Shown here one piece after another: positions 1 through 11,200 of a stretch of 64,000 bases of DNA. The notes beneath the pieces were generated by a model, which saw nothing but the letters and a program-made list of their open reading frames with translations, was not told where the DNA came from and ran no database searches. Position numbers and translations under genes: made by a program. How positions within the stretch are numbered: position 1 is the stretch's first letter; each line of letters opens with the position of its first letter. Source of the stretch: Pelagihabitans sp965238025 (GTDB lineage Bacteria; Bacteroidota; Bacteroidia; Flavobacteriales; Flavobacteriaceae); NCBI GenBank assembly GCA_965238025.1, contig OZ250162.1, positions 62,001 to 126,000 of the forward strand, given 5' to 3'.

Positions 1-2233
1 CGTTAGTTTCATCAACCAAATCACCATCTACATCCACATTCGGACTTAATGGAACCTGGACCGCATTTTGATCATCTGTACCATCAAAAGAAGTGGCGGT
101 TGTGTCCTCAGAAGTATAGGTATAGGTAATATTGTCAAGAGTTGTTAAGGTAGTTACCGTATCCGCAGGCAATGTGATTACCGTTGGGGTGCCCGCTTCA
201 TCTAAATAGGTAAGCTCCCGTGTTGCAGGGTTGAAGCTCAACGTACCAACGTTCAAGGGAATGTCCGTCTGAAGGCCTGCTTCATCGGTATACTCCAAGG
301 TGTTGCCGTTAAGTACAAGACCGCCAACGTTAAGGGGTATCGTGTTCGTTACATTGTTCTCGTCCAAATACTCAAGACTGTTACCGTTCAAGGTAAGGGT
401 CGTCAAGGCATCCGCAGGCAAGGTGATTACCGTTGGGGTGCCGGCTTCATCTAAATAGGTAAGCTCCCGTGTTGCAGGGTTGAAGCTCAACGTACCAACG
501 TTCAAGGGAATGTCCGTCTGAAGGCCTGCTTCATCGGTATACTCCAAGGTGTTGCCATTAAGTACAAGACCTCCGACGTTAAGGGGTATCGTGTTCGTTA
601 CATTGTTCTCGTCCAAATACTCAAGACTGTTACCGTTCAAGGTAAGGGTCGTCAAGGCATCTGCCGGCAAGGTGATTACCGTTGGGGTGCCGGCTTCATC
701 TAAATAGGTAAGCTCCCGTGTTGCAGGGTTGAAGCTCAACGTACCAACGTTCAAGGGAATGTCCGTCTGAAGGCCTGCTTCATCGGTATACTCCAAGGTG
801 TTGCCGTTAAGTACAAGACCGCCAACGTTAAGGGGTATCGTGTTCGTTACATTGTTCTCGTCCAAATACTCAAGACTGTTACCGTTCAAGGTAAGGGTCG
901 TCAAGGCATCCGCAGGCAAGGTGATTACCGTTGGGGTACCCGCTTCATCTAAATAGGTAAGCTCCCGAGTTGCCGGATTAAAACTCAATGTTCCCACGTT
1001 CAAGGGAATGTCCGTCTGAAGACCGGCTTCGTCGGTATACTCCAAGGTGTTGCCGTTAAGTACAAGACCTCCAACGTTAAGGGGTATCGTGTTCGTTACA
1101 TTGTTCTCGTCCAAATACTCAAGACTGTTACCGTTCAAGGTAAGGGTCGTCAAGGCATCCGCAGGCAAGGTGATTACCGTTGGGGTGCCGGCTTCATCTA
1201 AATAGGTAAGCTCCCGTGTTGCAGGGTTGAAGCTCAACGTACCAACGTTCAAGGGAATGTCCGTCTGAAGGCCTGCTTCATCGGTATACTCCAAGGTGTT
1301 GCCATTAAGTACAAGACCTCCGACGTTAAGGGGTATCGTGTTCGTTACATTGTTCTCGTCCAAATACTCAAGACTGTTACCGTTCAAGGTAAGGGTCGTC
1401 AAGGCATCTGCCGGCAAGGTGATTACCGTTGGGGTGCCGGCTTCATCTAAATAGGTAAGCTCCCGTGTTGCAGGGTTGAAGCTCAACGTACCAACGTTCA
1501 AGGGAATGTCCGTCTGAAGGCCTGCTTCATCGGTATACTCCAAGGTGTTGCCGTTAAGTACAAGACCGCCAACGTTAAGGGGTATCGTGTTCGTTACATT
1601 GTTCTCGTCCAAATACTCAAGACTGTTACCGTTCAAGGTAAGGGTCGTCAAGGCATCCGCAGGCAAGGTGATTACCGTTGGGGTACCCGCTTCATCTAAA
1701 TAGGTAAGCTCCCGAGTTGCCGGATTAAAACTCAATGTTCCCACGTTCAAGGGAATGTCCGTCTGAAGGCCTGCTTCATCGGTATACTCCAAGGTGTTGC
1801 CGTTAAGTACAAGACCTCCAACGTTAAGGGGTATCGTGTTCGTTACATTGTTCTCGTCCAAATACTCAAGACTGTTACCGTTCAAGGTAAGGGTCGTCAA
1901 GCTTTCTATAGGAAGAAGTACATTTGCAGTTCCACCATTTTCCAAAGTCAAGATCAGTTCCCCAGTGACGTTATCGAAGGTAAAACCTTGTAACTGTTGG
2001 CTATCAGTAGACGTGAGCTCCCAGGAGTCGCCATCCCAAAAATAAATGGTTCCTGTATCGGTGTTGACATAGATATCACCAATATCGGCTCCTGCCGGAG
2101 TGGTCATACCTGGAGTGGTCACATCTGGACCACTAAGCACCTCACAATTACATTGATCCTCTAAGTTAACCGTAGTTTGCGAAAATGCAAAACCAGAGGT
2201 TAGAAGAACGAGAAATACCAATACTTTCTTCAT
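1..2233 (-). CDS. Secreted tandem-repeat surface protein, C-terminus beyond the window
   Basis: The frame opens at ATG 2233 and stays open to base 1, so the C-terminus is missing. It starts with a clear signal peptide (MKKVLVFLVLLTSGFAFSQ), then a short Cys-containing stretch and a segment reading GDIYVNTDTGTIYFWDGDSW, as in the head of many flavobacterial surface proteins. From about residue 112 it consists of seven 83-residue repeats. Each repeat holds three sub-repeats of about 26-31 residues of the pattern L-x-L-N-G-N-x-L-E-Y-x-D-E. After the array it reads TYTSEDTTATSFDGTDD, then DVDGDLVDETN. I infer an extended beta-strand stalk or adhesin on the cell surface. No enzymatic motif is visible. 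It is the last of five similar genes in the same direction. Confidence 0.85.
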   Translation of the reverse strand, partial: MKKVLVFLVLLTSGFAFSQTTVNLEDQCNCEVLSGPDVTTPGMTTPAGADIGDIYVNTDTGTIYFWDGDSWELTSTDSQQLQGFTFDNVTGELILTLENGGTANVLLPIESLTTLTLNGNSLEYLDENNVTNTIPLNVGGLVLNGNTLEYTDEAGLQTDIPLNVGTLSFNPATRELTYLDEAGTPTVITLPADALTTLTLNGNSLEYLDENNVTNTIPLNVGGLVLNGNTLEYTDEAGLQTDIPLNVGTLSFNPATRELTYLDEAGTPTVITLPADALTTLTLNGNSLEYLDENNVTNTIPLNVGGLVLNGNTLEYTDEAGLQTDIPLNVGTLSFNPATRELTYLDEAGTPTVITLPADALTTLTLNGNSLEYLDENNVTNTIPLNVGGLVLNGNTLEYTDEAGLQTDIPLNVGTLSFNPATRELTYLDEAGTPTVITLPADALTTLTLNGNSLEYLDENNVTNTIPLNVGGLVLNGNTLEYTDEAGLQTDIPLNVGTLSFNPATRELTYLDEAGTPTVITLPADALTTLTLNGNSLEYLDENNVTNTIPLNVGGLVLNGNTLEYTDEAGLQTDIPLNVGTLSFNPATRELTYLDEAGTPTVITLPADALTTLTLNGNSLEYLDENNVTNTIPLNVGGLVLNGNTLEYTDEAGLQTDIPLNVGTLSFNPATRELTYLDEAGTPTVITLPADTVTTLTTLDNITYTYTSEDTTATSFDGTDDQNAVQVPLSPNVDVDGDLVDETN
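158..1900 (-). repeat. Seven 249-bp coding tandem repeats with a 747-bp higher-order period
   Basis: The same landmark (gattaccgttggggt) recurs at 176, 425, 674, 923, 1172, 1421 and 1670, exactly 249 bp (83 codons) apart. Copies 425 and 1172 share the same variants, as do 674 and 1421. Copies 923 and 1670 share an otherwise unique block of substitutions and differ mainly at one short site. The variants thus fall in the order B-C-D-B-C-D, which shows that a three-repeat block of 747 bp was duplicated as a unit. The period is a multiple of three, so copy-number change keeps the frame. Confidence 0.95.
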
Positions 2234-3111
2234 GGCGATTACTTTACTTTGTATTGTCTTGAACATTATCTTCAAATTCTAATCCAATCGCCGATATATT
2301 ATATCGGAGAAAGGGTGTTTTTTAGTTAGCTATATAATTAAGGCTGAATACTTTGACGAGCTTGTCACGATTAGAACAAGTATAGCGATGTAACAAAGGG
2401 TTGTTTTCGCCATTAGATATTTGTTCGGGGAAACGATGTTAAGTTCGGTCAAGTTATTCATTCTTTGGGTGGTACTGAGTTGACTCTTTAAGGAGCTGGT
2501 TCAATTACACTTTACAAAATTAACGCTAAGCCCTCCCTGTGAAAATAATTGTTGTGTAATGTTAAAATTCTATTGTCTAGACCCAAAAAGATGAGGTTTC
2601 GAATATTTTTTATCGTCTTTTCAGGGGCTGTTATTGGTCGATCGATTCCATAATCGTGCGTCTTTTCACGATTAACGGGCTTGATAATTAACGTCTAAAT
2701 ACTATTTTTTATAGTCAATAAATGATTTGAGTTTTGCTTATTAAATGAGCCCTTTTCGATAGTCCTTTTTGCTACATTTCAAGTTTTCGAAATCAACACT
2801 CGCTATCCTAAAAAAGGCAAAAAATTTACAAGGATTATTCGCATTTTTTACATTAGGATTCCTTGATTAAATCATTCTAAAATTTGGTCATATATCTCCA
2901 AAAAAAGAAAAAGTTATAAGATGGAAATATCCATTTAAAACCACTTTTGATTGATTGAAATAAGAGCAGTCAAGCGCGGTGAATTTGGTTTAATAAAAAG
3001 TGGATGTTCAATGATTTAAAGCACTTTTAATGAACCTGTTATACGCCATAGATTAGTACATAAAAGCACTATGGGTATTTAAATAGACATTAAAGGAAAC
3101 GATAAAGGGAA
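2234..3111. other. AT-rich intergenic region with no recognisable gene
   Basis: This 878-bp stretch separates the stop of the 1661-residue protein gene from the start of the repeat-protein gene. It is AT-rich and full of stop codons. The only notable element is a copy of the cluster motif at 2549-2559. Its length suggests a long leader or promoter region for the repeat-protein gene, but I see no clear -7/-33 pair. Confidence 0.5.
2549..2559 (-). promoter_or_regulatory. Cluster motif (ATGTTGTGTAT-like), upstream of the repeat-protein gene
   Basis: The plus-strand sequence TTGTTGTGTAA lies 316 bp before the start codon. It is a variant of the ATGTTGTGTAT found upstream of the neighbouring surface-protein genes. 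Function unknown. Confidence 0.25.
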
Positions 3112-6100
3112 TTAGTCTTTGTTGACCCGATAGGTAATTCTACGGTTGGTGATAACTGTAGCGGCTTGAATCGAAAGTAAGGCTGTATTTGATATTTCGG
3201 GACTACAGATGTACATGGAGTTTGAGACAATTACCCGGTATTGATTACCATTGTCTGCCGCGGATGCGTTCGTAATGGTTAAAATAGGTGTTGTTGTCCC
3301 GCCATGAATACCTGAATCGGTCAGATCTACCCAGGTTGAACCATTGAATAGTTGCCATTGATACGCATCGGCGTCTGCGGCCACAACGGAAATCGTTCCA
3401 TCACAACCAAGGCAAATGTTGGTGTCTACTGGTTGGGTGGAAATTGAGGGCGCTGTCCCTGCTTCCAAAAAGTCGAATATCCCATTGTTATCAGCATCTA
3501 TGGGAGTTGGGTATGAAGCACTATCAACTGTACCGTCGGCACCGACCGTTGGTGTTCCTGTGCCGAACATTCCGTTGTCATCGCCGTCCGTATTTAAGTC
3601 TCCATAGGCCTCATCAGCATCATTACATCCATCTCCGTCACTATCCCCATTTTTAGAATTGGTACAGGGTAAATCGGTGCTATAGGAAAAATTGTCCAAT
3701 CCGTGCGGGTCCCGAGCGGTAGGTATGATGTTGCCCGATGTAATTATGTGTTTTATGCTTACGTTACTAACCGGTGTATCCGTTACAAAGCCAAAGGTAT
3801 TTTCTAGGTTTTGACCAGCGCTCACCGTGCCCTGAATTGCATTCCCGCCATTATAGACTGTTAATGGCCCTGTACCGTCATCCCCGATATCGGAAACCGG
3901 GCCTTTAATCGCAGCCACCAAAACACCATCGGCATATACCTCATAGCTAAAAACCGGGTCATCGTCTACGACCGTGTCAAAAATATCCACGAAATCAAAA
4001 CTGAAAGCGGTTACAGCCGTTGTAAAATTAATGTTCACCGTATAGAAGTCCCCGGTATTACCACCCTGTTCCGGAAATACATAAACGCCATGCCCTGAAC
4101 TTCCTGAAATGAACGCCCCTGAGGTCGTTGTCCTAAATTCGGCATTGTTATTAGTGATGTAGCTGGTGCTGAAGGTCATGGTACCGTTGGCAAAGCTTCC
4201 GGTACTGGACGTGGCACTACCGGGACCTGTTGCGCCTGTAAATGAAAAATCATTGGCGCCATTCAAGGTCGTTAGGTTAAACCCCCTTGTAAATGCTTCT
4301 TTCTGAAAACCGGACTCTTGATGGCCTAAGGCATTGGTGTTGCCCCCAGCGGAAAAGACCCTAAAGTCGCCATATCCCCAGTCCAGAGCATCTGATTGAG
4401 GCTCAACAATACCGGGTAGGGGTTCACATTCGACCAAATCCAGTATTCCGTCATTATCGTCATCCAGATCACAACCATCCGGTACCAAATCGTTGTCGAA
4501 ATCCAGGGTATCGTCAAATCCTGCACAAAGATCCACATTGTTTAGTACACCATCACCATCATCATCGCATATTCCTGAAGTAACCGTATTATCAGAACTA
4601 CTTACATCCGCTTGTCCGCCGTTCACCACCGAAGGTACCCCATTACCATCTACGGTTCCAGAGATGCTTCCGTCCGGTTCTAGTTGAGAAATGGATAATC
4701 CTCCATCGCCTTCCGTGGCATCAAAACAGCCATCGCCATCGCTATCGGTATCCAAATGATCCAAAATGCCATCACCATCAGTATCCTGACCTTGGCAGGC
4801 CGAAATATAGAATCGAAGATCATCAAAATGGGAATAGGTAGCCGCGTTGTCATCAACTTGTCCATAAACATAGGCCCGAAAGGTGTAGGTAGTATTGGAT
4901 TGTAGCATAAATTCCGGACTATCTAAAACATCAAAATGGGCTTGTGCCGAACCATCATCCGTTATAAATACATCTTGTGCGGCTACGGTATATGTTGCAA
5001 AATTATCATCGGATATTAGATAGCTCATGGTATATGAATCCCCGTTGGAAGGATTAAACCAAGACCACCGAATATCACTTAACTTTGGGCTTATTAGGTT
5101 AGAACCCGTGGTAAAGGTTACCTGAATATAGTCCTGATTCACTAAGGCTTCCTCCAAGTTATTTGAGGGCATATTGGTGATATGAATTGCCGTGCCAGGT
5201 ACTGAGGCGGTAATACCATTCCAACTATAATCACTTGTTGCACTTAACAACCAAGCATTTATGCCCGGATCAAAAAAGCGGTCTGCGGATGGATTGCCCG
5301 GAGGATCATTTGAATACCATCCAAAGCGGGAATCTACATTGTCACCAGATTCGTCACAGTCCAAAATTCCGTCATTGTCATCATCTAAATCGCATAGATC
5401 GCCCACCAAATCGCCATCAGAATCGACATAATCAGGGTTGTTTATATTGCAGGGACTGCATTCATCAGCTTGCAGGGAGGCATCATGTGCGGTTCCCACT
5501 CCTTGGCCTCCGCTGGCTATGTTAGGGACACCATCAGTATCCACACCTCCGGTAATTTGATTGTTGGCATCTAAATTGGAATACCCTATTTGGCTGTTAG
5601 GAGCCATTCCTTCCAAGGCATCAGGGCAACCATCGCTATCGCTATCGTTATCGAACTGATTTCTGACACCGTCAGAGTCTGCATCACATTTCGCAGCGGA
5701 AAAATCACCAAAGAAAAACACCTTACCATCAGGGCCATCTGTATTGCCCCCAGGAAATGTCATTCTAAGTGCGCTAATTTGGCTCCCTAAAGGAGCAATA
5801 TCATCTACTGGGAATAATGCGATAAACATTCCACCAGACTGAAAGGTGTTAACTTTATGTAAAGTGTCTACATAATCTGTTAAGGCCACAGAAATACTCC
5901 CTAAAATTGTCCCGTTATCATCCAAGGCCTCTATCACATAGGTATTATTACCATTCCTTTCCATAATTGCCAAAGTAACTTTTCCGGTAGCGTAAATGGG
6001 CGAATCATAGTGCAAGGTATATCTTGAAGTGGTATAATCCGACCCATCCATTCCTTGATAATAATTTATATCGCGGCTTTGAAAAGCCGGCAATATCTCA

Positions 6101-8097
6101 TTGGGGTAATTGGCGTTGTTATAATAATCGAAAGTTTTAACTGTATGATCATTTAAATATACCTTGCCCGTACTTGTTACATTGGGAAAATTTCCTGTGT
6201 AAGAACTGGGAACCAAAAAATCGCTGAACATATCGCCATTAAGGGTTATTGAATTTAAAATATGGCTTTCTGTAATGTCATTTGGGTCTACGCTGGTAAT
6301 ATCAAAAGAATAACTGGCCGCAGGGTAAGAACCATCGTGCCCACTATCGGTTATCACACATTCGTCGGTATCTAAAATACCATCGTTGTCATCGTCGAGA
6401 TCGCAGGCATCGGCAATCAAATCCCCATCGAAATCTGCGTAGCTGGGATTGTCGGTATGACAAGGACTACACTCTTCAGCTTGTTGAGTTTGGTCATTTG
6501 AGGTGCCAACACCTTGGCCTCCACTTGCCAGAGTAGGTACTCCATTAACGTCTACACCTCCTGTAATTTGATTGTTGACATCTAAATTAGAATATCCGAT
6601 TTGGGCATTAGAAGCAGTTCCTTCCAAGGCATCCGGGCAGCCATCACTGTCGCTGTCCAAATCGTGGCAGTTCCAGATGCCATCATTGTCCGTATCAACA
6701 GGGCTACCGAGAACACTTATCCCATCAATTCCCATATAGGAATAAAAACCGGAATTCGAGGGACCGGAATTTACCTGAAATTCGAGTCGCTCCGTGGTAG
6801 CGGAAGCTGTAAAGGTCATACTGACCAATTGCCATGTTTGGCTTCCGTATCCCAAAAAAGCCATTTCCGAGGATAATTGGGTCGTTCCACCGAAAATAAC
6901 TTTCCAAAGACCATGACTGTCCCCCACAACCCCAGCGGTTCCCCAGCCGACATTCGCCTGATAAAACTCCACTGTATAGTTTTCCCCTATGGTTAATCCG
7001 GATAAGTTTGCATAAAAAGATTCCCCGCCACCCGGTATTACGGGATTACCGCTACCATTTAATTGCGAACTTCCAAAACCGCCACCAAATACACCTCCCT
7101 GCGGAGAGAACGGGGTTCCTTCCGCGGTTCCCGAACCTATTATGGGAGGAAGAAAGGAGTCTGGAGATGATGTTCCCTGTAGCCAACCTCCCGAGGAGTG
7201 TATATCACTATTTACCAAGCCTCCAGTGCCAGCAACCCCGGCAAGGGCTTCAAAATCCCCGTCAATATTATTAAACCCTAGAACATCTAAACCTTCACAG
7301 CCCTCAACGGAATCTAAAATACCATCGTTGTCATCGTCAAGATCCACACTATCGGGAACACCATCAAGGTCAAAATCAGAATCAACCCTCACCAAGGCCA
7401 TTGCGCTATCACAATTGGTGGGGTTCGTTGTTTCGCAAATGGTGTAATTAATCGTATAATCACCAGAAGTGGTCCCCGCTGGTATAGTAATTCCGCCATT
7501 TGCGTCTATAGTTACCCCAGTAAGCCCCCCATCATTATCTAAGGTAATATTAATATCAGTATCATTGACTGCTATCCCATCAATAGTATCATTCGTAGTA
7601 AGGTCACCCGCCACACCCCCAGCGGTATCAATAATAGGGTTTGAGCTAAAGTCATCATCAATAGCGTCTATAACCGAAGCCGATGCCGTTTGATAATACT
7701 CTATTCTAGTCGTTTTGTTGTTGGCCCCTGCGCAGTCAAAAATATTGAGCATGACCCTCACCTGTCCTGTTATCGGTGCGGTGAATGTAACCCTCGCCTG
7801 AGTACTACAGAAATCATTGTTGTAGGCCACATAGGTACCTGCGGCCGTATAAACGGTTAATTGGGAATCCCAAGTTTCAAAACCACAAAGTGTTACCTCA
7901 TATTCATTGGCATTAACAACGTTCATTAAAAAAAACCTTCCCGGTTTAACATTGGAAATAAACTGTGGCGTCATTGTTGGGGTCACAACCGTACCCATAT
8001 CTATACCACCGAAGGGGCATTGGGCCTCTACTTTTATGGATATTAACAGTAGGTAAGCTAAAACTACTATTCTAAACAGTGCGTTTATAGAGGCCAT
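3112..8097 (-). CDS. Giant secreted protein with thrombospondin type 3 repeats, Ig-like domain and shared C-terminal tag
   Basis: The 1661-residue product begins with a signal peptide (residues 1-25, ending VEAQ). It contains at least four calcium-binding thrombospondin type 3 stretches of the form DxDxDGxxDxxDxDDDNDGILD. These are separated by globular beta-rich insertions of about 150-250 residues. The module around CPDALEG...GGVDxxGVPxxASGGQGVGT occurs twice in near-identical form, which points to internal duplication. Near the C-terminus is an Ig-like domain (about 1555-1640, with YQWQLFNG and ADNGNQYRVIVSN). The protein ends VITNRRITYRVNKD, a tail shared with the next three genes. I infer a large calcium-stabilised adhesin exported across the outer membrane. 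No classical type A or B T9SS domain is visible. Confidence 0.88.
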   Translation of the reverse strand: MASINALFRIVVLAYLLLISIKVEAQCPFGGIDMGTVVTPTMTPQFISNVKPGRFFLMNVVNANEYEVTLCGFETWDSQLTVYTAAGTYVAYNNDFCSTQARVTFTAPITGQVRVMLNIFDCAGANNKTTRIEYYQTASASVIDAIDDDFSSNPIIDTAGGVAGDLTTNDTIDGIAVNDTDINITLDNDGGLTGVTIDANGGITIPAGTTSGDYTINYTICETTNPTNCDSAMALVRVDSDFDLDGVPDSVDLDDDNDGILDSVEGCEGLDVLGFNNIDGDFEALAGVAGTGGLVNSDIHSSGGWLQGTSSPDSFLPPIIGSGTAEGTPFSPQGGVFGGGFGSSQLNGSGNPVIPGGGESFYANLSGLTIGENYTVEFYQANVGWGTAGVVGDSHGLWKVIFGGTTQLSSEMAFLGYGSQTWQLVSMTFTASATTERLEFQVNSGPSNSGFYSYMGIDGISVLGSPVDTDNDGIWNCHDLDSDSDGCPDALEGTASNAQIGYSNLDVNNQITGGVDVNGVPTLASGGQGVGTSNDQTQQAEECSPCHTDNPSYADFDGDLIADACDLDDDNDGILDTDECVITDSGHDGSYPAASYSFDITSVDPNDITESHILNSITLNGDMFSDFLVPSSYTGNFPNVTSTGKVYLNDHTVKTFDYYNNANYPNEILPAFQSRDINYYQGMDGSDYTTSRYTLHYDSPIYATGKVTLAIMERNGNNTYVIEALDDNGTILGSISVALTDYVDTLHKVNTFQSGGMFIALFPVDDIAPLGSQISALRMTFPGGNTDGPDGKVFFFGDFSAAKCDADSDGVRNQFDNDSDSDGCPDALEGMAPNSQIGYSNLDANNQITGGVDTDGVPNIASGGQGVGTAHDASLQADECSPCNINNPDYVDSDGDLVGDLCDLDDDNDGILDCDESGDNVDSRFGWYSNDPPGNPSADRFFDPGINAWLLSATSDYSWNGITASVPGTAIHITNMPSNNLEEALVNQDYIQVTFTTGSNLISPKLSDIRWSWFNPSNGDSYTMSYLISDDNFATYTVAAQDVFITDDGSAQAHFDVLDSPEFMLQSNTTYTFRAYVYGQVDDNAATYSHFDDLRFYISACQGQDTDGDGILDHLDTDSDGDGCFDATEGDGGLSISQLEPDGSISGTVDGNGVPSVVNGGQADVSSSDNTVTSGICDDDGDGVLNNVDLCAGFDDTLDFDNDLVPDGCDLDDDNDGILDLVECEPLPGIVEPQSDALDWGYGDFRVFSAGGNTNALGHQESGFQKEAFTRGFNLTTLNGANDFSFTGATGPGSATSSTGSFANGTMTFSTSYITNNNAEFRTTTSGAFISGSSGHGVYVFPEQGGNTGDFYTVNINFTTAVTAFSFDFVDIFDTVVDDDPVFSYEVYADGVLVAAIKGPVSDIGDDGTGPLTVYNGGNAIQGTVSAGQNLENTFGFVTDTPVSNVSIKHIITSGNIIPTARDPHGLDNFSYSTDLPCTNSKNGDSDGDGCNDADEAYGDLNTDGDDNGMFGTGTPTVGADGTVDSASYPTPIDADNNGIFDFLEAGTAPSISTQPVDTNICLGCDGTISVVAADADAYQWQLFNGSTWVDLTDSGIHGGTTTPILTITNASAADNGNQYRVIVSNSMYICSPEISNTALLSIQAATVITNRRITYRVNKD

Positions 8098-8296
8098 AGA
8101 GGTTAACTACTATTAAATATGGTTGGTTAGGAATAAATTCTTCAATAACAAATATATGTTGGCGCCTATTTATTACTAAATAATTGTTGTGAAGGGCTCT
8201 AATTGTGTTGCATAAGCGACTTAAACCAAATTTAAATACTGATTCTCAGAAGATTATATTACAATTAAAAAGAAAAACTTACTTTTTATGAAGTGG
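8098..8296. other. Intergenic region between two surface-protein genes
   Basis: About 200 bp of AT-rich DNA. It holds a weak copy of the cluster motif (TTGTTGTGAAG, 8184-8194), about 90 bp before the start of the 1661-residue gene. No terminator with a U-run is obvious. Confidence 0.3.
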
Positions 8297-11200
8297 TCAG
8301 TTTTTATTGACACGATAGGTAATGCGCCTATTTGTAATGACATTATATGCCTTTACAATACTAAAGGGTGAAAACTCGGAGGTAGCATTGGCGACGGTTG
8401 CTGTGGTCGTAACAAAATTACCCACCGTCACTATTGCGCTGGGGTCTATAGGAAAGGCTACCTGAAAACGGTTGGTATTATCCGAATTGCCATCAACATC
8501 GGTATAAGCAGACGCATTGGAATCTTGATCTGAAGCACTACCTTCGATGATGGTGCCCAGATAGGTCTGCCCTTCTCCATAATCTGTAGACAATCCGAGT
8601 TCGTTGTCTCCTGCACTAGCCGTACCCTCACTAATATCGGTTAAAAATACTTCAATAGTCGCTCCTGGTCGGGCCCAACCACTGATCACTAAATTGGTTC
8701 CGGATAAAAAAGCCGATGTAATAATAGGGAAATTGGCAAGGCCATTTGCTCCATTATCGGCATCTCCGTTATCATTCAATGTAACACCATCCCCAACGCC
8801 AATTGAGGTGGTTAAATCGATACCTAAAGCATCGCCAGTAGTTCCGTTGTTGTAAATTGAATTTTGAGAAATTAGGTTTCCTGAGCTACTGGTTTCGTAC
8901 AAAACAATGCCAGCACCGCCATTGTCATAAATTATATTTTGTGAAATTAAAGAGTTATCTCCTCTTAGACGGATACCAACATTCTCTATACGCCCAGAGC
9001 AAAGTCCCCCATTCTGACCTGATCCGGTTATCGTATTCTCGGTAATAATAAGATTTCCGGGGCCCGTGTTGGTAATTCCAATACTCGGTGAATCTTCGAT
9101 AAGATTGTATTGAATAATAACGCCATCAGATCCATTCTCAACCCTGACGTTTCTGTCACAAGCACTATTTCCATTGAGAAAAATATGATTATTGGTAATC
9201 GTTTTGGTTGAATTCCCTCCGTGTATGTATATCCCGCTGGTATTGTTCCTTGCTATATAGTTGGCATCTATGACCAATGGACCAATATTGGCACCTACCA
9301 CTTCAATACCGTAAAACGAATTGCTTGATTGTAAGCCAAGGGCATTTACTCCTATTAAGGAATTGGAAACAACATTATCATCACCGGCTTGAATCGTAAT
9401 TATTGTTCCTAAGGTCGTATAGGCCGCAATATTCCTAATTAGGGTATTGCTCCCCTGAATTTGTATTAAGTCACCGGAACTATCAGAAATCTGGATTTCC
9501 GGAAGCTCGTAATTTGGTAAGGCTATTGCCGAAACCCCAACCAATGTTCCACCGGCACCGACAGTCCCGGTATTCGTGTCTCCGGAATACGCGGTTTGGG
9601 TCCTTCCATCAATTTTGGTGTTGTCTGCAGTAATAGGCGATAAACTACCCGCAATACTTATATCAAAATAACCATTTGCATAATTTCCATCAACGCCTCT
9701 TCCAAGAGGGTCTGTAGCGGTTGGAATCATAAAAATAGATACATCTTCCCCAGCCAAGGGGTCAAATATGGAATTTGCTTCAATATCCAAGCCCGTTTCA
9801 TCTAAATTATTGGAATTGAGTATAAATTGTTCTAAAGAACCTTGCCCACTCGCGTTAGTATTCACAATAGTATTGAAGTTAAACCCGAAATCCATTCCTA
9901 TGGCGCCTTCATTGGCAATGGTTACCGTTGCAACGGTTTGGGCTCCAGTTAAAACGCCAGTAGCCGTATCGATCCCAGCTGGATTTGCCCCCCCTACTTC
10001 ATTGGTTACTGGGGAAAGGGTACTCGCCGCATAACTCGCTTCATACGTCTGCACTCCTAAACAGGAAGCGCAACTTGCTCCACCCGTTCTATTCGATCGC
10101 ACCGTATTGTTTACCACTCTTACGCTATAGGTGCCATTCGCCATCCCTCCAAAAAGATAACCACCGGTAGCATCGGTCACTTGGGTATCAAACAAAGTAC
10201 CTGTATTATCATACAATTCCACAATAGCTCCGGGAATTGGCACGCCCGAAGAAGACGCCAAATCCCTTCCGGCCCCGCCGCCATAATTAACATCTTCAAA
10301 AACGGTACCGACAATAAGGTTCGAAGGTACTTTTAGCAATACGGAATTCATTATTACCAAATCCTGACCCACGTTGACCGTAGTGGTGGCTGTCGATTCC
10401 CCTTGTTGTATAAAAGCCGATACATCGTAGGTATCTAAATCTACCCCATAGGAAGTAGCATTATTTACAATAGGTGTTGGTGGGGTCATTGTTGGCCCGG
10501 TATTATCATAAATGGTGGAGTTAAAAGGATTGGTTCCCGTTTGCCCACCATCTCCACTTAATGTATTGGACCCGGAAGACGGAGTGGTGAACACCAAACT
10601 CTCGCTATTGGCCAAATTAACATCTCCTTCCCAAGATAAAACCGAAGTTTTGGAACCTACCGAACCTATAGCGTAAAAACCGGACAACGAAAAGTTAGAA
10701 GAAGTTGATGTTGTAGCTGTCCCTTGCGCGCCATCAAAACCATTATACAGGTTAATCGAAACTGCAGGTAACGATGGCTCTTCGTAAAAAACCATTAGGG
10801 ACCAGCCACCGAGTACTACTGCATTCGTACAGTAGGGAGCATTGTTATTTGTATTGTCTACTGCCAAATTGGTAAGGCTATAGGTATGCGTAGATGGGTT
10901 TGCAATCCCTAAAATTATTGGAGTTACATCGGCCACCATGCCATAAAATACATGGCCAAGTGTACTACTGAAACTACTTGCGAGCTGGGCATTAACAGTT
11001 TGTCCCTCAAAGGTGACCTGAAAATCAGGGTTAATATTAGAATGTGCCCACATTAGATAGGCCTTTTGAATAGTACCTGTGGGTGGGATTGTGGTGGTTA
11101 GTCCGTTTGCTGTTGAAGTTGTTGAAATTTGACAGGCCGCCGCGCCATTGGTGTTACTGTTTTGTTGTGTTCTAAAACTACCTCCAGTTACGGCATAATC

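Noticed and set aside
158..1900. CRISPR array
   Set aside because: The repeats are 249 bp and directly adjacent, with no unique spacers, and lie within an open reading frame.
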